A stretch of 59,369 nucleotides of DNA from an uncultured Pelagibacteraceae bacterium (GTDB taxonomy: Bacteria; Pseudomonadota; Alphaproteobacteria; Pelagibacterales; Pelagibacteraceae), in assembly GCA_902574215.1 (NCBI GenBank), contig CACGMR010000005.1:1-59369 (forward strand), read 5' to 3'. A program made the translations under genes and the position numbers. Position 1 is the first letter of the stretch, and every line of letters begins with the position of its first letter. Below the pieces are notes generated by a model. It was not told the origin of the DNA and did no database searches. It was given only the letters and a program-made list of their open reading frames with translations. Of the stretch, positions 35,061-45,274 are shown piece after piece.

Positions 35061-35831
35061 TTATCCAAATCTACCTGTAATATAGTCTTGTGTCATTTTA
35101 TTGTCAGGATTTTTAAAAATTTTCTCTGTTTTGCCTACTTCAATTAGTTTACCAAGATGAAAAAAACCTGTTTTCTGTGAAACTCTAACTGCCTGTGCCA
35201 TTGAATGAGTTACAATTACTATAGTATAGGTTTTTTTAAGCTCATCTATTAATTCCTCAATTTTTGCTGTTGCTATCGGGTCTAAAGCTGAACAAGGTTC
35301 ATCCATCAATATAACCTCGGGATTTACAGAAATTGCTCTTGCAATACAAAGACGTTGCTGTTGACCACCTGATAGACCTGTACCTGGCTCATCAAGTCTA
35401 TCTTTAACTTCTTCCCACAATGCAGCTTTCTTTAAACTATTTTCCACAATTTCATCTAATTCACTTTTAGTTTCACCTTTTCCATGAATTTTTGGACCAT
35501 AAGAAATATTATCATATATACTTTTTGGGAATGGGTTTGGTTTTTGAAAAACCATTCCTACCCTTTCTCTTAAAGATACTACATCTAAATTTTTGTCATT
35601 GATTTCAACACCGTCTATTTCAATGTTTCCAGACACTTTACAAATATCGATTACATCGTTCATCCGGTTAATACATCTGATGAAAGTAGATTTCCCACAT
35701 CCAGATGGACCAATTAAAGCTGTGACTTCTTTTTCGTTTAAATCCAAATTTACGTCAAATAAAGCTTGTTTTTCACCATAGTAGACATTTAAATTTTTTG
35801 ATTTTATTTTAATTTCGTTCATTAATTCCAT
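35061..35831 (-). CDS. pstB: phosphate ABC transporter ATP-binding protein PstB
   Basis: A 256-residue ABC ATPase with Walker [10 protein letters not shown], signature [15 protein letters not shown], Walker [13 protein letters not shown] and switch His [27 protein letters not shown] is a PstB hallmark. A second in-frame ATG at 35822 forms TAATG with the pstA stop and is also a plausible start. It powers PstSCAB phosphate import. Confidence 0.95.
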   Translation of the reverse strand: MELMNEIKIKSKNLNVYYGEKQALFDVNLDLNEKEVTALIGPSGCGKSTFIRCINRMNDVIDICKVSGNIEIDGVEINDKNLDVVSLRERVGMVFQKPNPFPKSIYDNISYGPKIHGKGETKSELDEIVENSLKKAALWEEVKDRLDEPGTGLSGGQQQRLCIARAISVNPEVILMDEPCSALDPIATAKIEELIDELKKTYTIVIVTHSMAQAVRVSQKTGFFHLGKLIEVGKTEKIFKNPDNKMTQDYITGRFG

Positions 35832-37084
35832 CTCTTTTCAAACTTTTGTCTTAAGTATACTGCTAAGAAATTCATTACAATTAAAAAACTTAACAACATC
35901 ATTATTGTTGCTGAAGTTTTTTCAACAAATCCTCTTTCAGCAGACTCTGACCATAAATATACTTGTACAGGTAAAGAAGAAGAAGGGTCAATTGGCGTTG
36001 ATGGAATATCAACAACAAAAGCTACCATTCCTATTAAAATTAATGGGGCCGTTTCTCCTAAAGCCTGTGCTAATCCAATAATAGTACCTGACAAAGTGCC
36101 AGGTAATGCTAATGGAACTACATGATGAAAAACAGATTGAAATTTTGATGCACCTACTGCTAACGCACCTTCTCTTATTGATGGTGGTACTGCCTTCAAA
36201 GAAGCTCTACAAGGAATAATTATTCTAGGCAGGGTCATAAGTGCTAAAGTAATACCTGCTACTAAAGGTGTGGATCTTGGTAATTGAATTGTAGCTAAAA
36301 GTATTTGAAGAGCTAATAAACCATAAACAATTGAAGGTACAGCAGCTAAGTTATTTATATTTATTTCTATAAAATCAGTGATTTTATTTTTTGGTGCAAA
36401 CTCTTCTAAGTAAATCGAGGCTAATACTGCAACTGGAAATGCTAATAATAAACAAATAATTATACTATAGAATGATCCGATTAGAGCACCACCTATACCA
36501 GCAAGCTCAGGATCCCGAGAGTCTCCATTTTTGAAAAAATAATTATTAAAATTTTTTACAATTTTTTGATTTTCAACTAAGTTATCGTAAATTACTAATT
36601 GGAAGTCAGAAATTCTTCTTCTATCTTCAGGTATATCTCTTGGATAATTTCCCTTATGTAATTGATCAATATCATCAGAAGCTGTGATTTCTAAATTAAT
36701 TTTTTTTCCTATTAAATTATTATTTTCTAAAAATGCTCTCTTAATTTCAATTTCTGCATCTGTTGTAAAAAGTTCAATAATAGCATCTTCCTCTTCAACA
36801 TTTTTTGCTGGATACACTTTTATTAAACTTTCTATGGTGATATCAAAAAAATCGGCTTCTAAAATTTCATCGTCAGAGGCATCATTTTTAATTTCTAATA
36901 ATTCCTGATCGAAGAAAACTTCTACATTTATAGCCGTTTTCATAAATGCTGAGCTACCTTTTGAAAAAATATTATGCACTAAGATTAATACAAATAATAA
37001 AGCAACAAAAATTGATGCTAGACCATAAAACCTAAATCTTTTTTCAGCACTATGTCTTTTTTTTAATCTTTCTTCTTTAGTCAT
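35822..37084 (-). CDS. pstA: phosphate ABC transporter permease PstA
   Basis: About 420 residues, a long alphaproteobacterial-type PstA with an N-terminal helix, a periplasmic insert (about residues 45-190) and a C-terminal permease domain with [34 protein letters not shown] and [24 protein letters not shown] at 37093 is in frame, but the ATG at 37084 overlaps the pstC stop (ATGACTAA) and is preferred. It forms the channel with PstC. Confidence 0.92.
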   Translation of the reverse strand: MTKEERLKKRHSAEKRFRFYGLASIFVALLFVLILVHNIFSKGSSAFMKTAINVEVFFDQELLEIKNDASDDEILEADFFDITIESLIKVYPAKNVEEEDAIIELFTTDAEIEIKRAFLENNNLIGKKINLEITASDDIDQLHKGNYPRDIPEDRRRISDFQLVIYDNLVENQKIVKNFNNYFFKNGDSRDPELAGIGGALIGSFYSIIICLLLAFPVAVLASIYLEEFAPKNKITDFIEININNLAAVPSIVYGLLALQILLATIQLPRSTPLVAGITLALMTLPRIIIPCRASLKAVPPSIREGALAVGASKFQSVFHHVVPLALPGTLSGTIIGLAQALGETAPLILIGMVAFVVDIPSTPIDPSSSLPVQVYLWSESAERGFVEKTSATIMMLLSFLIVMNFLAVYLRQKFEKRWN

Positions 37085-38480
37085 ATTTCTCACGATATTT
37101 TTTAACTGCTCTTTGAGCTATATAATTAAGAACAAGTGTGGCTATAAATAATGTTAAACCTAAAGCAAAAGCAGATTGAGTTTTTGGACTATCAAACTCT
37201 TGGTCACCAACTAAGATCATTACTATTTGTGTGGTTATAGTTGTTGTGGACTCTAAAGGATTAATTGTTAGATTTGCTGCAAGACCAGCTGCCATCACAA
37301 CTATCATGGTTTCTCCTATAGCTCTCGAGACTGCTAACAAAACAGAACCAATAATTCCAGGTAATGCTGCAGGTATAACTACTTTTTTTATCGTTTCTGA
37401 TTTAGTGGCTCCTACCGCATATGATCCATCTCTTAATGATTGAGGAACAGAGTTTATTACATCATCTGATAATGAAGAGACATATGGAATAATCATTATA
37501 CCCATAATTAATCCAGCAGCTAAAGCACTCTCTGATGAAACAGTTAATCCTAAATTTTCTCCAATTTGTCTAAAGAATGGTCCAACTGTTAAAGCTGCAA
37601 AAAATCCATAAACTACTGTTGGTATACCAGCTAAGATTTCAATAATTGGTTTTGAAATTCTTCTAATTTTTACTGATGCATATTCGGCCATATAAATTCC
37701 AGAAAACAGTCCAATTGGGACAGCAACTAGCATTGCGATAAAAGCAATAAAGGAAGTGCCGGCTATTAATGGAATAAAGCCAAATGCATCTTTTAATTCA
37801 TCATACTCCTCTGCTGTAATTGCAGATGCATCTCTTACGAATGCTCTTTGAGGACTCCAATTGGTGCCGAATAAATAGTCAAATATATTTATTACTGAAA
37901 AGAACTTTATACTTTCAAATAAAAGAGAAAATATTATTCCTAAAGTTGTTAAAATTGCAATTAATGATGATGCAAATAATAATCCTTTTAAAATAACTTC
38001 AACATCGTCTCTTGCTTTATTATTATTTTTTATTTTTTTTAACGAATAAATTACTGATGCAATAACAATGGCAAAAATTAATACTATTTTAGAATTAGTA
38101 AAAAGATTTATAAATTTTGCGTAGGAAAGCGCGCTTTCTTTTAAAATAGTGTCTATATCTCCAAAATAAGTTCCGGCATATATAGCTTTAATTTTTTCAT
38201 AAATTAAGTTAGCTTCATTTTTATCATTAAAAATAGCTCCTTGATTAGCAGCAGTTTCAATAATAATTGATTTAATAATTACTGGTTCAAATAGTGTCCA
38301 AATTAAAAGAAATACCAATGAAGGTATCGAACACCATAAAACTAAATAATACCCATAAAATTTTGGAAGAGCATTTAATTTTATATTTTTTTCAATTGAA
38401 ATACTTTTAGTTTTGGATCTACCGTAGAAAAATAATGATAATGAAAATATTGTTATTAAAAAGATTAATACGAAATTCAT
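37077..38480 (-). CDS. pstC: phosphate ABC transporter permease PstC
   Basis: A long PstC of about 467 residues, with two N-terminal helices, a periplasmic segment and the permease core containing EILAGIPTVVYGFFAALTVG, QSLRDGSYAVGATKSETI and SRAIGETMIVVMAAG. An in-frame GTG lies at 38486, but the ATG at 38480 seems better. There is no clear Shine-Dalgarno sequence, and a perfect Pho-box repeat ends only 26 bases upstream, so its own transcript would have a very short leader. A hairpin terminator lies between it and pstS. Confidence 0.92.
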   Translation of the reverse strand: MNFVLIFLITIFSLSLFFYGRSKTKSISIEKNIKLNALPKFYGYYLVLWCSIPSLVFLLIWTLFEPVIIKSIIIETAANQGAIFNDKNEANLIYEKIKAIYAGTYFGDIDTILKESALSYAKFINLFTNSKIVLIFAIVIASVIYSLKKIKNNNKARDDVEVILKGLLFASSLIAILTTLGIIFSLLFESIKFFSVINIFDYLFGTNWSPQRAFVRDASAITAEEYDELKDAFGFIPLIAGTSFIAFIAMLVAVPIGLFSGIYMAEYASVKIRRISKPIIEILAGIPTVVYGFFAALTVGPFFRQIGENLGLTVSSESALAAGLIMGIMIIPYVSSLSDDVINSVPQSLRDGSYAVGATKSETIKKVVIPAALPGIIGSVLLAVSRAIGETMIVVMAAGLAANLTINPLESTTTITTQIVMILVGDQEFDSPKTQSAFALGLTLFIATLVLNYIAQRAVKKYREKYD

Positions 38481-38505
38481 TCGCACAGATTGATATCTTT
38501 TAAAT

Positions 38506-38523
38506 GTTACAATTTTGTTACAA
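38506..38523 (-). promoter_or_regulatory. Pho-box-like direct repeat before pstC
   Basis: On the minus strand TTGTAAC occurs twice with an AAAA spacer, a perfect 7-4-7 direct repeat with 11-base period, the layout of PhoB half-sites (compare CTGTCAT repeats). It lies 25 bases before the pstC ATG. PhoB binding is inferred from the layout and the match to the site before pstS. Confidence 0.65.
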
Positions 38524-38552
38524 ATTAAAGCCTTGATTGAAATAAAAAAAAA

Positions 38553-38570
38553 GGCCAGTAAATACTGGCC
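38553..38570 (-). terminator. intrinsic terminator between pstS and pstC
   Basis: GGCCAGTA and TACTGGCC form a GC-rich stem with a short AA-centred loop. It is followed on the minus strand by nine U residues (38544-38552). It stands 24 bases after the pstS stop, so most transcripts should end after pstS, keeping the binding protein far more abundant than the permeases. Confidence 0.9.
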
Positions 38571-38593
38571 TTTTTTTGGGGATAAGTTTTAAT

Positions 38594-39622
38594 TTATTTA
38601 ATCTTAATTGTATTTAGATCCAAAGCTGCAGTTCTAGTAACCTTGTACTTATCAGAAGCTAATGGAACTAATCCAATTTTTGCTAAATAACCTCTGTTTC
38701 CCATAGATTTTTTAGAGGTAAATTCTTTTAAATATTCCTCAATACCTGGAATTACACCAATATGAGCTTTTTTAACGTAAAAGAATAATGGTCTAGCAAT
38801 TGGATAAGAATAATCTTGAATACCTTCTAAAGATGGTTGCACACCTTCAATTGAAGCAGCTTTAACCTTATCTTTATTAGCAACTAGATAACTATAACCG
38901 AAGAAACCATAAGCATCTGGGTTTGAAGTTAGTTTTTGAACAATTAAAGTGTCATTTTCACCAGCTTCAACTGCATAACCATCTTCTCTCATTTTAGCAC
39001 ATTCTTTTTTTGCTTTTTTACCTGCAGCCTCATAAAGTGATTTTGCAGTTTTAGTGCATCCTTTACCCATAACTAAAGAATTCCACGCATCTCTAGTTCC
39101 TGATGTTGGGGGCGCTATTAAAATTTCAATTTTTTTGTTTGGAAGACTTGCATCTATATCACTCCATTTTTTGTATGGATTTTCAACAAGTTTGCCATCT
39201 ACATCAACTTTAGCAGCTAAAGCTCTCCATAATTGCTCTTTTGTAAAATCTGCATCTGGAGCACTCACTGCATGTGCAAATGAAATTCCATCGTTACCTA
39301 CTACTATTTCAATAATTTCAGAAACTCCATTTTTTTCACATAATGCTTTTTCTTTTGGCTTAATTGCTCTTGAAGCATTTGTTACATCTGGATGATTTAC
39401 ACCAACTCCAGCACAGAATAATTTCATTCCACCACCAGTACCTGTACTTTCAATAACTGGAGTTTTAAATTTTCCACTTTTTCCAAATTTTTCAGCAACC
39501 ACTGTTGCATAAGGGTAAACGGTTGACGACCCTACGATTTTGATTTGGTCTCTTGAGTAACTATTTGTTGTAAAACTTAATACTAAAAGAAATCCAAATA
39601 TTATGCTTATTATTTTATTCAT
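38594..39622 (-). CDS. pstS: phosphate-binding periplasmic protein PstS
   Basis: A 342-residue periplasmic receptor with a signal peptide ending near residue 23 (TTNSYSRDQ). Phosphate-contact segments are IVGSSTVYPYATVVAEKF, ESTGTGGGMKLFCAG, GNDGISFAH and APPTSGTRDAW. It is of the SphX/long PstS type found in marine bacteria. A clear AGGAGAA ribosome-binding site precedes the ATG. The Pho box at 39691-39708 lies upstream and a strong terminator follows. Confidence 0.95.
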   Translation of the reverse strand: MNKIISIIFGFLLVLSFTTNSYSRDQIKIVGSSTVYPYATVVAEKFGKSGKFKTPVIESTGTGGGMKLFCAGVGVNHPDVTNASRAIKPKEKALCEKNGVSEIIEIVVGNDGISFAHAVSAPDADFTKEQLWRALAAKVDVDGKLVENPYKKWSDIDASLPNKKIEILIAPPTSGTRDAWNSLVMGKGCTKTAKSLYEAAGKKAKKECAKMREDGYAVEAGENDTLIVQKLTSNPDAYGFFGYSYLVANKDKVKAASIEGVQPSLEGIQDYSYPIARPLFFYVKKAHIGVIPGIEEYLKEFTSKKSMGNRGYLAKIGLVPLASDKYKVTRTAALDLNTIKIK

Positions 39623-39690
39623 AATTCTCCTTTTTAGATTTATTATTCGATCTAAATAAAATTGATTCTTAAATATTTTATTAAAGGAAG

Positions 39691-39708
39691 GTTAAACTTT
39701 TGTTACAA
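39691..39708 (-). promoter_or_regulatory. Pho-box-like direct repeat before pstS
   Basis: On the minus strand TTGTAAC-AAAA-GTTTAAC has the same 7-4-7 layout as the pstC site, with the second half at five of seven matches. It lies 68 bases before the pstS ATG, leaving room for a -10 element (AT-rich TAATAAAATATTTAA) and a leader. PhoB control is inferred. Confidence 0.6.
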
Positions 39709-39728
39709 CGACTAACTTTTTAGTTGAA

Positions 39729-40886
39729 TCATAGTGGATTAAATTTGATATCGATTGAGGTCCCTTCATTTTCTACACTATTAATATCCATCTCTGCTCT
39801 ATGTTGTGACACCAAATGTTTTACAATGGCTAAACCTAGACCGGTACCTCCAACACTTCGGCTTTTACTTGGATCAACAGTAAAAAATCTCTCAGTGATT
39901 CTGTGTATCGATTCTTTTGGAATACCTATTCCTTGATCTGTTACTGATACAACGTTTAAACCACCATCTTTCTTAGCAGTGATTATAATTTCTTTATTTT
40001 TATCACTGTATTTGATTGAATTATCGATAAGATTAGTAAAAATTTCTATTAATTTATCTCTATCACCAACGATTTTAAAATTTTCAGTTTTATTAAATTT
40101 AATACTAATATTGTTTTTACTAATTATTTTTTCATAAGTTTTAATAACATAATCAATCAATTCAATTAGATCAATTTCATGGGTTGGTCGTATATGTTCC
40201 TGTAATTCTATTTTAGATAATGACAATAAATCTCTGATTAAATTTTCCATTCTCTCAGATTGAGAAGTCATTACAGGTAACAAATTATTTACCTCTGAAT
40301 TCTTTTTTAAATCTGAGATATTTTCAAATGTCTCTAGTCCCATTTTAATTGATTGAAGAGGAGTTCTTAATTCATGAGATACATTTGCAACAAAATCTGA
40401 TTTCAGTTGTTGAAATTTATGAAACTCAGTTAAGTCTCTAATAAATAAAATACATGTTGTTTCATCAAAGAATAATTCATTTTTATCTAAATAAACTGTA
40501 ACATTTAATCTTAAAATTGCTTGATTTCTAATTTCAATTTCAAGTCCTGTTATATTGTTTCCCTCAAAAGCTTTATCTATTGAATTTAATAAATCAGGAT
40601 TTCTTAAAAACGCACTAATGTTTTCGTTTAATTTTATTTGAAACCAATCTGTAGCAGAATTGTTACTAAATATAATTTTTTTGGCTTTATCGATTACTAT
40701 TACGGCTTCAGGAAAATAATTTAATAAATTATAAATATTGTTTCTATAATTTTTGTTTTCAATAATTTTGGTTTGTACTTGTTCTTTTTTATCTTCAACA
40801 TTAATTCCTAATACTCTTTCTTTTTTTAGTAATAAATAAGTTAAAAACGCAACGATAATTATTAAAATTATGAGTAAAAGTTCCAT
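39729..40886 (-). CDS. phoR: phosphate regulon sensor histidine kinase PhoR
   Basis: A 385-residue kinase with a single N-terminal membrane helix (residues 2-20), a PAS domain (about 50-150, NYFPEAVIVIDKAKKIIFSN), HisKA with the phospho-acceptor His171 (FVANVSHELRTPL) and HATPase motifs NLIDNSIKYS, VTDQGIGIP and GGTGLGLAIVKHLV. It phosphorylates PhoB. It is located upstream of pstS in the same direction, with about 106 bases between, where the Pho box lies. Confidence 0.94.
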   Translation of the reverse strand: MELLLIILIIIVAFLTYLLLKKERVLGINVEDKKEQVQTKIIENKNYRNNIYNLLNYFPEAVIVIDKAKKIIFSNNSATDWFQIKLNENISAFLRNPDLLNSIDKAFEGNNITGLEIEIRNQAILRLNVTVYLDKNELFFDETTCILFIRDLTEFHKFQQLKSDFVANVSHELRTPLQSIKMGLETFENISDLKKNSEVNNLLPVMTSQSERMENLIRDLLSLSKIELQEHIRPTHEIDLIELIDYVIKTYEKIISKNNISIKFNKTENFKIVGDRDKLIEIFTNLIDNSIKYSDKNKEIIITAKKDGGLNVVSVTDQGIGIPKESIHRITERFFTVDPSKSRSVGGTGLGLAIVKHLVSQHRAEMDINSVENEGTSIDIKFNPL

Positions 40887-40974
40887 TTTTTATATAGTAG
40901 TATGATTATATCATTAGTAAATAATCAAAAAATTTGAATTTTTCCATAAAATCATTAAAAGTATTTTTTTTATT

Positions 40975-41160
40975 ATGAAAAAAAATCAAAAAAGGCACGG
41001 CTTCACAGAAAAAGAATGGAACAACATGAGTCCAATTAGAAAATTGGAGAGAAAACTAGATAGGGTTAATCATATAATGGAACTAATAAGAACTGTTGTC
41101 CCTATAATGCTGTTGCTTTTAAATACAATAATTATTCTAAAATTATTCAACTATATTTAA
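40975..41160 (+). CDS. small single-pass membrane protein
   Basis: A 61-residue protein: a charged, basic N-terminal half (HGFTEKEWNNMSPIRKLERK) and one C-terminal membrane helix (VVPIMLLLLNTIIILKLF). It is divergent from phoR and its stop overlaps that of the convergent DMT transporter by four bases. Codon use is ordinary for the window. I do not recognise the family. Confidence 0.55.
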   Translation: MKKNQKRHGFTEKEWNNMSPIRKLERKLDRVNHIMELIRTVVPIMLLLLNTIIILKLFNYI

Positions 41161-41999
41161 AATAGCTTAATCCCAATCACCCCAATAACTATAAGCACAA
41201 TCGAGATTATTTTTTTAAGATTGATGGTTTCTTTTAAGAAGAAATAGCCAATAAATATTGAGAAAAAAATACTCGTTTCTCTTAGAGCTGCAACTAGAGG
41301 AATTGGCGCCTTTGTGAAACCCCAAACAACAATTACATAAATAATAAAAGATATAGATCCCCCTACCCAAAATATCATTTTTGCATCTTTAAAAACCTTT
41401 GAAAAAATATTCTCATGTTTATTAAGTTTTAAAATTATAGGAAAAACTAAAGCACTAAATAAAAAGGAAAAACTAATATAGGATATTGCTGATGTACTTA
41501 CTCTTGCTCCGTATCCATCAATTAAAGAATAAAGCCCTATAAATGACCCAGTAAGTAATGAGTATTTAATTATCTCAATTTGATTTTGGTTTTTTGAACC
41601 AAATAATCCAAGAAACATTATCCCTGCACAGATTAATAATATTGAAACCAGCGTTGCTATTTTAAATACAACACCAAGAAATATTATAGAGATTAATGTA
41701 GCCAGTAAAGGACCAAAGCCTCTGAATATTGGATATACATTTGTATACTCCCCTACCTTGTAAGAATTTAACATATACCATTGATAACCTTGGTGAGCTA
41801 ATACGCTTGCAATTATATAAGGAAGAGACTCTTTTCCAGGTAAAGGAAAATATAAAATGCAAATTAAAGCTAAAGGTATATGACCTAAAACAATAGCTAG
41901 AACCGCTATAGCCTTATCTGGATGATGTTTAACCATCGCATTCCAAATGGCATGCATAATAGTTGCTAATAGAATTACAAAAAAGACTGTGGTGTCCAT
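41157..41999 (-). CDS. DMT superfamily (EamA-like) transporter
   Basis: A 280-residue integral membrane protein with about ten helices arranged as two EamA repeats: the first starts TTVFFVILLATIMHAIWNAM, the second ISYISFSFLFSALVFPIIL. The closing TKAPIPLVAALRETSIFFSI followed by YFFLKETINLKKIISIVLIV matches the family's C-terminal motif. Members export or import small metabolites; the substrate is unknown. It lies 22 bases after dgkA on the same strand. Confidence 0.87.
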   Translation of the reverse strand: MDTTVFFVILLATIMHAIWNAMVKHHPDKAIAVLAIVLGHIPLALICILYFPLPGKESLPYIIASVLAHQGYQWYMLNSYKVGEYTNVYPIFRGFGPLLATLISIIFLGVVFKIATLVSILLICAGIMFLGLFGSKNQNQIEIIKYSLLTGSFIGLYSLIDGYGARVSTSAISYISFSFLFSALVFPIILKLNKHENIFSKVFKDAKMIFWVGGSISFIIYVIVVWGFTKAPIPLVAALRETSIFFSIFIGYFFLKETINLKKIISIVLIVIGVIGIKLF

Positions 42000-42021
42000 T
42001 AAATATTCTTTCTGTTTTAAA

Positions 42022-42354
42022 CTAAAAAGTTAAAATAAATGTCACTATTAAAATTATAAGAGTTAAAAAAACAGCTGCACTAGCCAAATCTTTTATACTC
42101 TTTATATCATTATCAAAATCTTTAGTAAATTTGTCAGACAATTTTTCAATAGCAGTATTAATTATTTCTATAGCTAGAAGCATAAAATAAAGAACTAGAA
42201 GCAAAAGTTTATAATTAAAATCAATATTGGAAATTAATAAATATGGTAATAAAAAAACGCCTAAAATTAGTTCCATAACAAATGACTTTTCTTTGATTAC
42301 AATTTTTAAGCCATTCAAAGAGTTTATAAAATTTTTATATATTTTTTTTATCAT
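42022..42354 (-). CDS. dgkA: diacylglycerol kinase
   Basis: A 110-residue membrane enzyme that phosphorylates diacylglycerol during phospholipid turnover. The three membrane helices and the catalytic motif LLAIEIINTAIEKLSDKF (ExxNTAIE) identify the DgkA family; an earlier Glu lies in KSFVMELILGVF. It overlaps the nucleotidyltransferase gene by four bases. Confidence 0.92.
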   Translation of the reverse strand: MIKKIYKNFINSLNGLKIVIKEKSFVMELILGVFLLPYLLISNIDFNYKLLLLVLYFMLLAIEIINTAIEKLSDKFTKDFDNDIKSIKDLASAAVFLTLIILIVTFILTF

Positions 42355-43556
42355 TTTGTTCTTCCGTAAACGTCTTGATATCTTACAATGTCAGTTTCTT
42401 TTAAAATTGAACCTACTTGAGCTTCAACAATCTTAACTGGTTTCTTACCTGAATTTTGAACTCTATGAATAGCTTCTAATGGTATAAATATATGTTCTCC
42501 TGGTTTTTTAATAATAATATCCTTATTAAGCGTTATTTTAGCATTTCCTTGAGTAACTAACCAATGTTCAGCTCTGTGATGATGTTTTTGTAAACTTAAT
42601 ATACCCTTTGGTTTTACATATAATTCTTTAATTAAAAACTCCTTACCTTCAAATAAGTTTGTATATTTACCCCATGGACGATGAAAGATATTCTTCTTCT
42701 TTATAAATTTGTTTTTATTTTTGTCATACATCTTCAAAATTTCTTTCCAACTACCAAGATCTGACCAGGGAATATCTAGTTTAATTGCATTAATTTGTTT
42801 TGTTTTTTCTAAAATTGCATAATCAAATGATTTTGCTGTAGCTTTTATAAATGAAGCTTTATTCAAAAAATAAGTATTAGACTTGTATTTTGCTTTTTTA
42901 ACTGCATTTAAGCAATTTCTATAACTTTTAGGCTGATACTTTTTAAAGTTATTAATAATCGAGTCTTTTCGAAGATAAAACATTCCTGAATTCCAATAGC
43001 CTTTATTCTTTATAATTTGTTTTGCTTTAGCTTCTTTAGGTTTTTCAATAAATCTAGTTACTTTATTAATATTTCCTTTAATTTTTTTAGTTAAAAAATA
43101 TCCATAATCACTAGTTGGAGATTTAGGTTTAATGCCAAATACAAATATATTTTCTTCATTAAGGTTTGATTTGTTTTTGTTTATCGCCTTATTAAAAACA
43201 TTCATTTTTTCAATCAAATGATCAGCGGTAAAAAACATCAAAGATTGATTATCAGGTATATCTTTAATTAAGGCAGTGCTTAGTATAGCTGGTGCAGTGT
43301 TTCTTTTTGCAGGTTCTACAACAATTTTATATTTGTTTATTTTGTTTTTTCTTAAATGCTGTTTTACTTTATTTAAGTATTTCTTGTTTGTACTTATGAT
43401 TGGAGAGTCGTAAATTGAAGCTTTTGTTCTCTCAAGTGTTCTTCCAAGTAAAGTCCAATTACCAAAATCAATAAACTGTTTTACTTGGTGATTTTTAGAA
43501 TTTGGCCAAAGTCGAGTTCCAGCACCTCCACATAAAATTACTGGACGAATTTTCAT
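42351..43556 (-). CDS. manC: mannose-1-phosphate guanylyltransferase (type II, with cupin domain)
   Basis: Forms GDP-mannose from mannose-1-phosphate. The N-terminal nucleotidyltransferase domain has LCGGAGTRLWPNS and KQFIDF, then FFTADHLIEK, GYFLTKK and GYWNSGMFYLRK. The C-terminal cupin (about residues 290-395) with HRPWGKYTNLFEG and LQKHHHRAEHWLVTQG resembles the phosphomannose isomerase part of bifunctional enzymes. At 401 residues it is shorter than the usual 470. It shares a base with the end of ilvD. It probably supplies surface sugars. Confidence 0.88.
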   Translation of the reverse strand: MKIRPVILCGGAGTRLWPNSKNHQVKQFIDFGNWTLLGRTLERTKASIYDSPIISTNKKYLNKVKQHLRKNKINKYKIVVEPAKRNTAPAILSTALIKDIPDNQSLMFFTADHLIEKMNVFNKAINKNKSNLNEENIFVFGIKPKSPTSDYGYFLTKKIKGNINKVTRFIEKPKEAKAKQIIKNKGYWNSGMFYLRKDSIINNFKKYQPKSYRNCLNAVKKAKYKSNTYFLNKASFIKATAKSFDYAILEKTKQINAIKLDIPWSDLGSWKEILKMYDKNKNKFIKKKNIFHRPWGKYTNLFEGKEFLIKELYVKPKGILSLQKHHHRAEHWLVTQGNAKITLNKDIIIKKPGEHIFIPLEAIHRVQNSGKKPVKIVEAQVGSILKETDIVRYQDVYGRTK

Positions 43557-45274
43557 TAAATCTCTGAATAATCCTTAACTTCTTTTTTCTTACCTGGATG
43601 TGTTGGTGCTCCTAAATATGCTGGTCCAACTGTTTGAGCATACTTCCATAAAGTACCTGATCCAAAATCTGATTTTCTAGCTTTCCATTTTCTTTTTCTT
43701 GAAGCCATTTCTTTTTTAGAAAGTCTCACATTAATAGTTCCTTTTTTAGCATCTATATCAATGATATCTCCTGTACGTAAAAGGCCTATAGGACCCCCTA
43801 GAGCGGCCTCAGGGCCCACGTGACCCACACAAAAGCCTCTAGTGGCCCCAGAGAACCTACCATCGGTAATAAGGGCTACTTTCTCCCCTTTTCCCTGTCC
43901 GTAGATTGCACCTGTTGTCGATAACATTTCTCTCATACCTGGACCTCCAACCGGTCCTTCGTATCTAATTATAATTACGTCACCATCATTATACTTTCTG
44001 CTTTGAACAGCTTTCATTGCACTTTCCTCATTATCAAAGCATCTTGCTTTTCCAGTAAATTGTAATTTTTTAAGTCCAGCAACTTTAACAATTGCACCTT
44101 CAGGTGCTAAGTTTCCTTTTAATCCAACAACACCACCAGTTGGTGATAATGGATTTTTATAAGATCTCATTACTTTTTGTTTTGGATTAAATTTAATTAC
44201 TTTTAAATTTTCCTTCATTGTTTTTCCAGTAACAGTCATGCAATCACCATGAATATACCCACCTTCATATAAAGTTTTTAATAACATTGGAACACCACCT
44301 GCTAACCACATATCTTTTGCAACATATTTTCCACCTGGTTTTAAATCTGCAAGATAAGGTGTTCTTTTAAAAATTTTAGCAACATCCATTAAATCAAATT
44401 TAATTCCTGCTTCATTTGCAATAGCAGGTAAATGTAATCCTGCATTCGTAGATCCACCTGTTGCAGCAACTATAGTTGCAGCATTTTCTAAAGCTTTTCT
44501 TGTAACAATGTCTCTTGGTTTAATTCCTTTTTTCAAAAGGTTCATAACCATTTTACCACTAGCTTTTGCGTATTTATCTCTTTCTTCATATGGAGCCGGT
44601 GTTCCAGCTGAATAAGGAAGTGCTAATCCAATAGCTTCAGATACACATGCCATTGTATTTGCAGTAAATTGACCTCCACAGGCACCTGCGCTTGGACACG
44701 CAACTAATTCTAATTTTCTAAGTTCTGCAGCAGACATTTGACCAGATGAATGTTTTCCAACTGCTTCAAATACATCTACTACTGTTACATCTTTACCTTT
44801 GTATCTGCCTGGAAGAATTGATCCACCGTATATAAATACACTTGGTACATTTAATCTAACCATTGACATCATTAGACCTGGTAAAGATTTATCACATCCA
44901 GCAATACCAACTAAAGCATCATAACAGTGACCTCTAACAGTAAGTTCAGCTGAATCTGCAATTACTTCTCTAGATATCAATGAAGATTTCATTCCTTCAT
45001 GACCCATCGCAATACCGTCAGTAACAGTAATTGTGCAAAATTCTCTTGGAGTTCCACCATTAGCTCTAACTCCCTTTTTAACCGATTGAGCCTGTCGCAT
45101 TAGTGCTATATTACAAGGAGCTGCCTCATTCCATGTAGAAACGACACCAACAAAGGGTTTTGCTACATCTTTCTCAGTTTCTCCCATAGCATAATAAAAC
45201 GATCTGTGTGGAGCTCTGTCTGCTCCTAATGATGTATGTCTACTCGGAAGTTTCTTTTTATTAAATTTAGCCAT
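43556..45274 (-). CDS. ilvD: dihydroxy-acid dehydratase
   Basis: IlvD makes the 2-keto acid precursors of valine and isoleucine. The 572-residue iron-sulfur enzyme has the motifs [25 protein letters not shown] and [16 protein letters not shown], with cluster cysteines in GCDK and ACGG, and later [12 protein letters not shown] and [15 protein letters not shown]. It lies directly after valS on the same strand with a one-base overlap, linking valine synthesis with valine charging. Confidence 0.96.
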   Translation of the reverse strand: MAKFNKKKLPSRHTSLGADRAPHRSFYYAMGETEKDVAKPFVGVVSTWNEAAPCNIALMRQAQSVKKGVRANGGTPREFCTITVTDGIAMGHEGMKSSLISREVIADSAELTVRGHCYDALVGIAGCDKSLPGLMMSMVRLNVPSVFIYGGSILPGRYKGKDVTVVDVFEAVGKHSSGQMSAAELRKLELVACPSAGACGGQFTANTMACVSEAIGLALPYSAGTPAPYEERDKYAKASGKMVMNLLKKGIKPRDIVTRKALENAATIVAATGGSTNAGLHLPAIANEAGIKFDLMDVAKIFKRTPYLADLKPGGKYVAKDMWLAGGVPMLLKTLYEGGYIHGDCMTVTGKTMKENLKVIKFNPKQKVMRSYKNPLSPTGGVVGLKGNLAPEGAIVKVAGLKKLQFTGKARCFDNEESAMKAVQSRKYNDGDVIIIRYEGPVGGPGMREMLSTTGAIYGQGKGEKVALITDGRFSGATRGFCVGHVGPEAALGGPIGLLRTGDIIDIDAKKGTINVRLSKKEMASRKRKWKARKSDFGSGTLWKYAQTVGPAYLGAPTHPGKKKEVKDYSEI

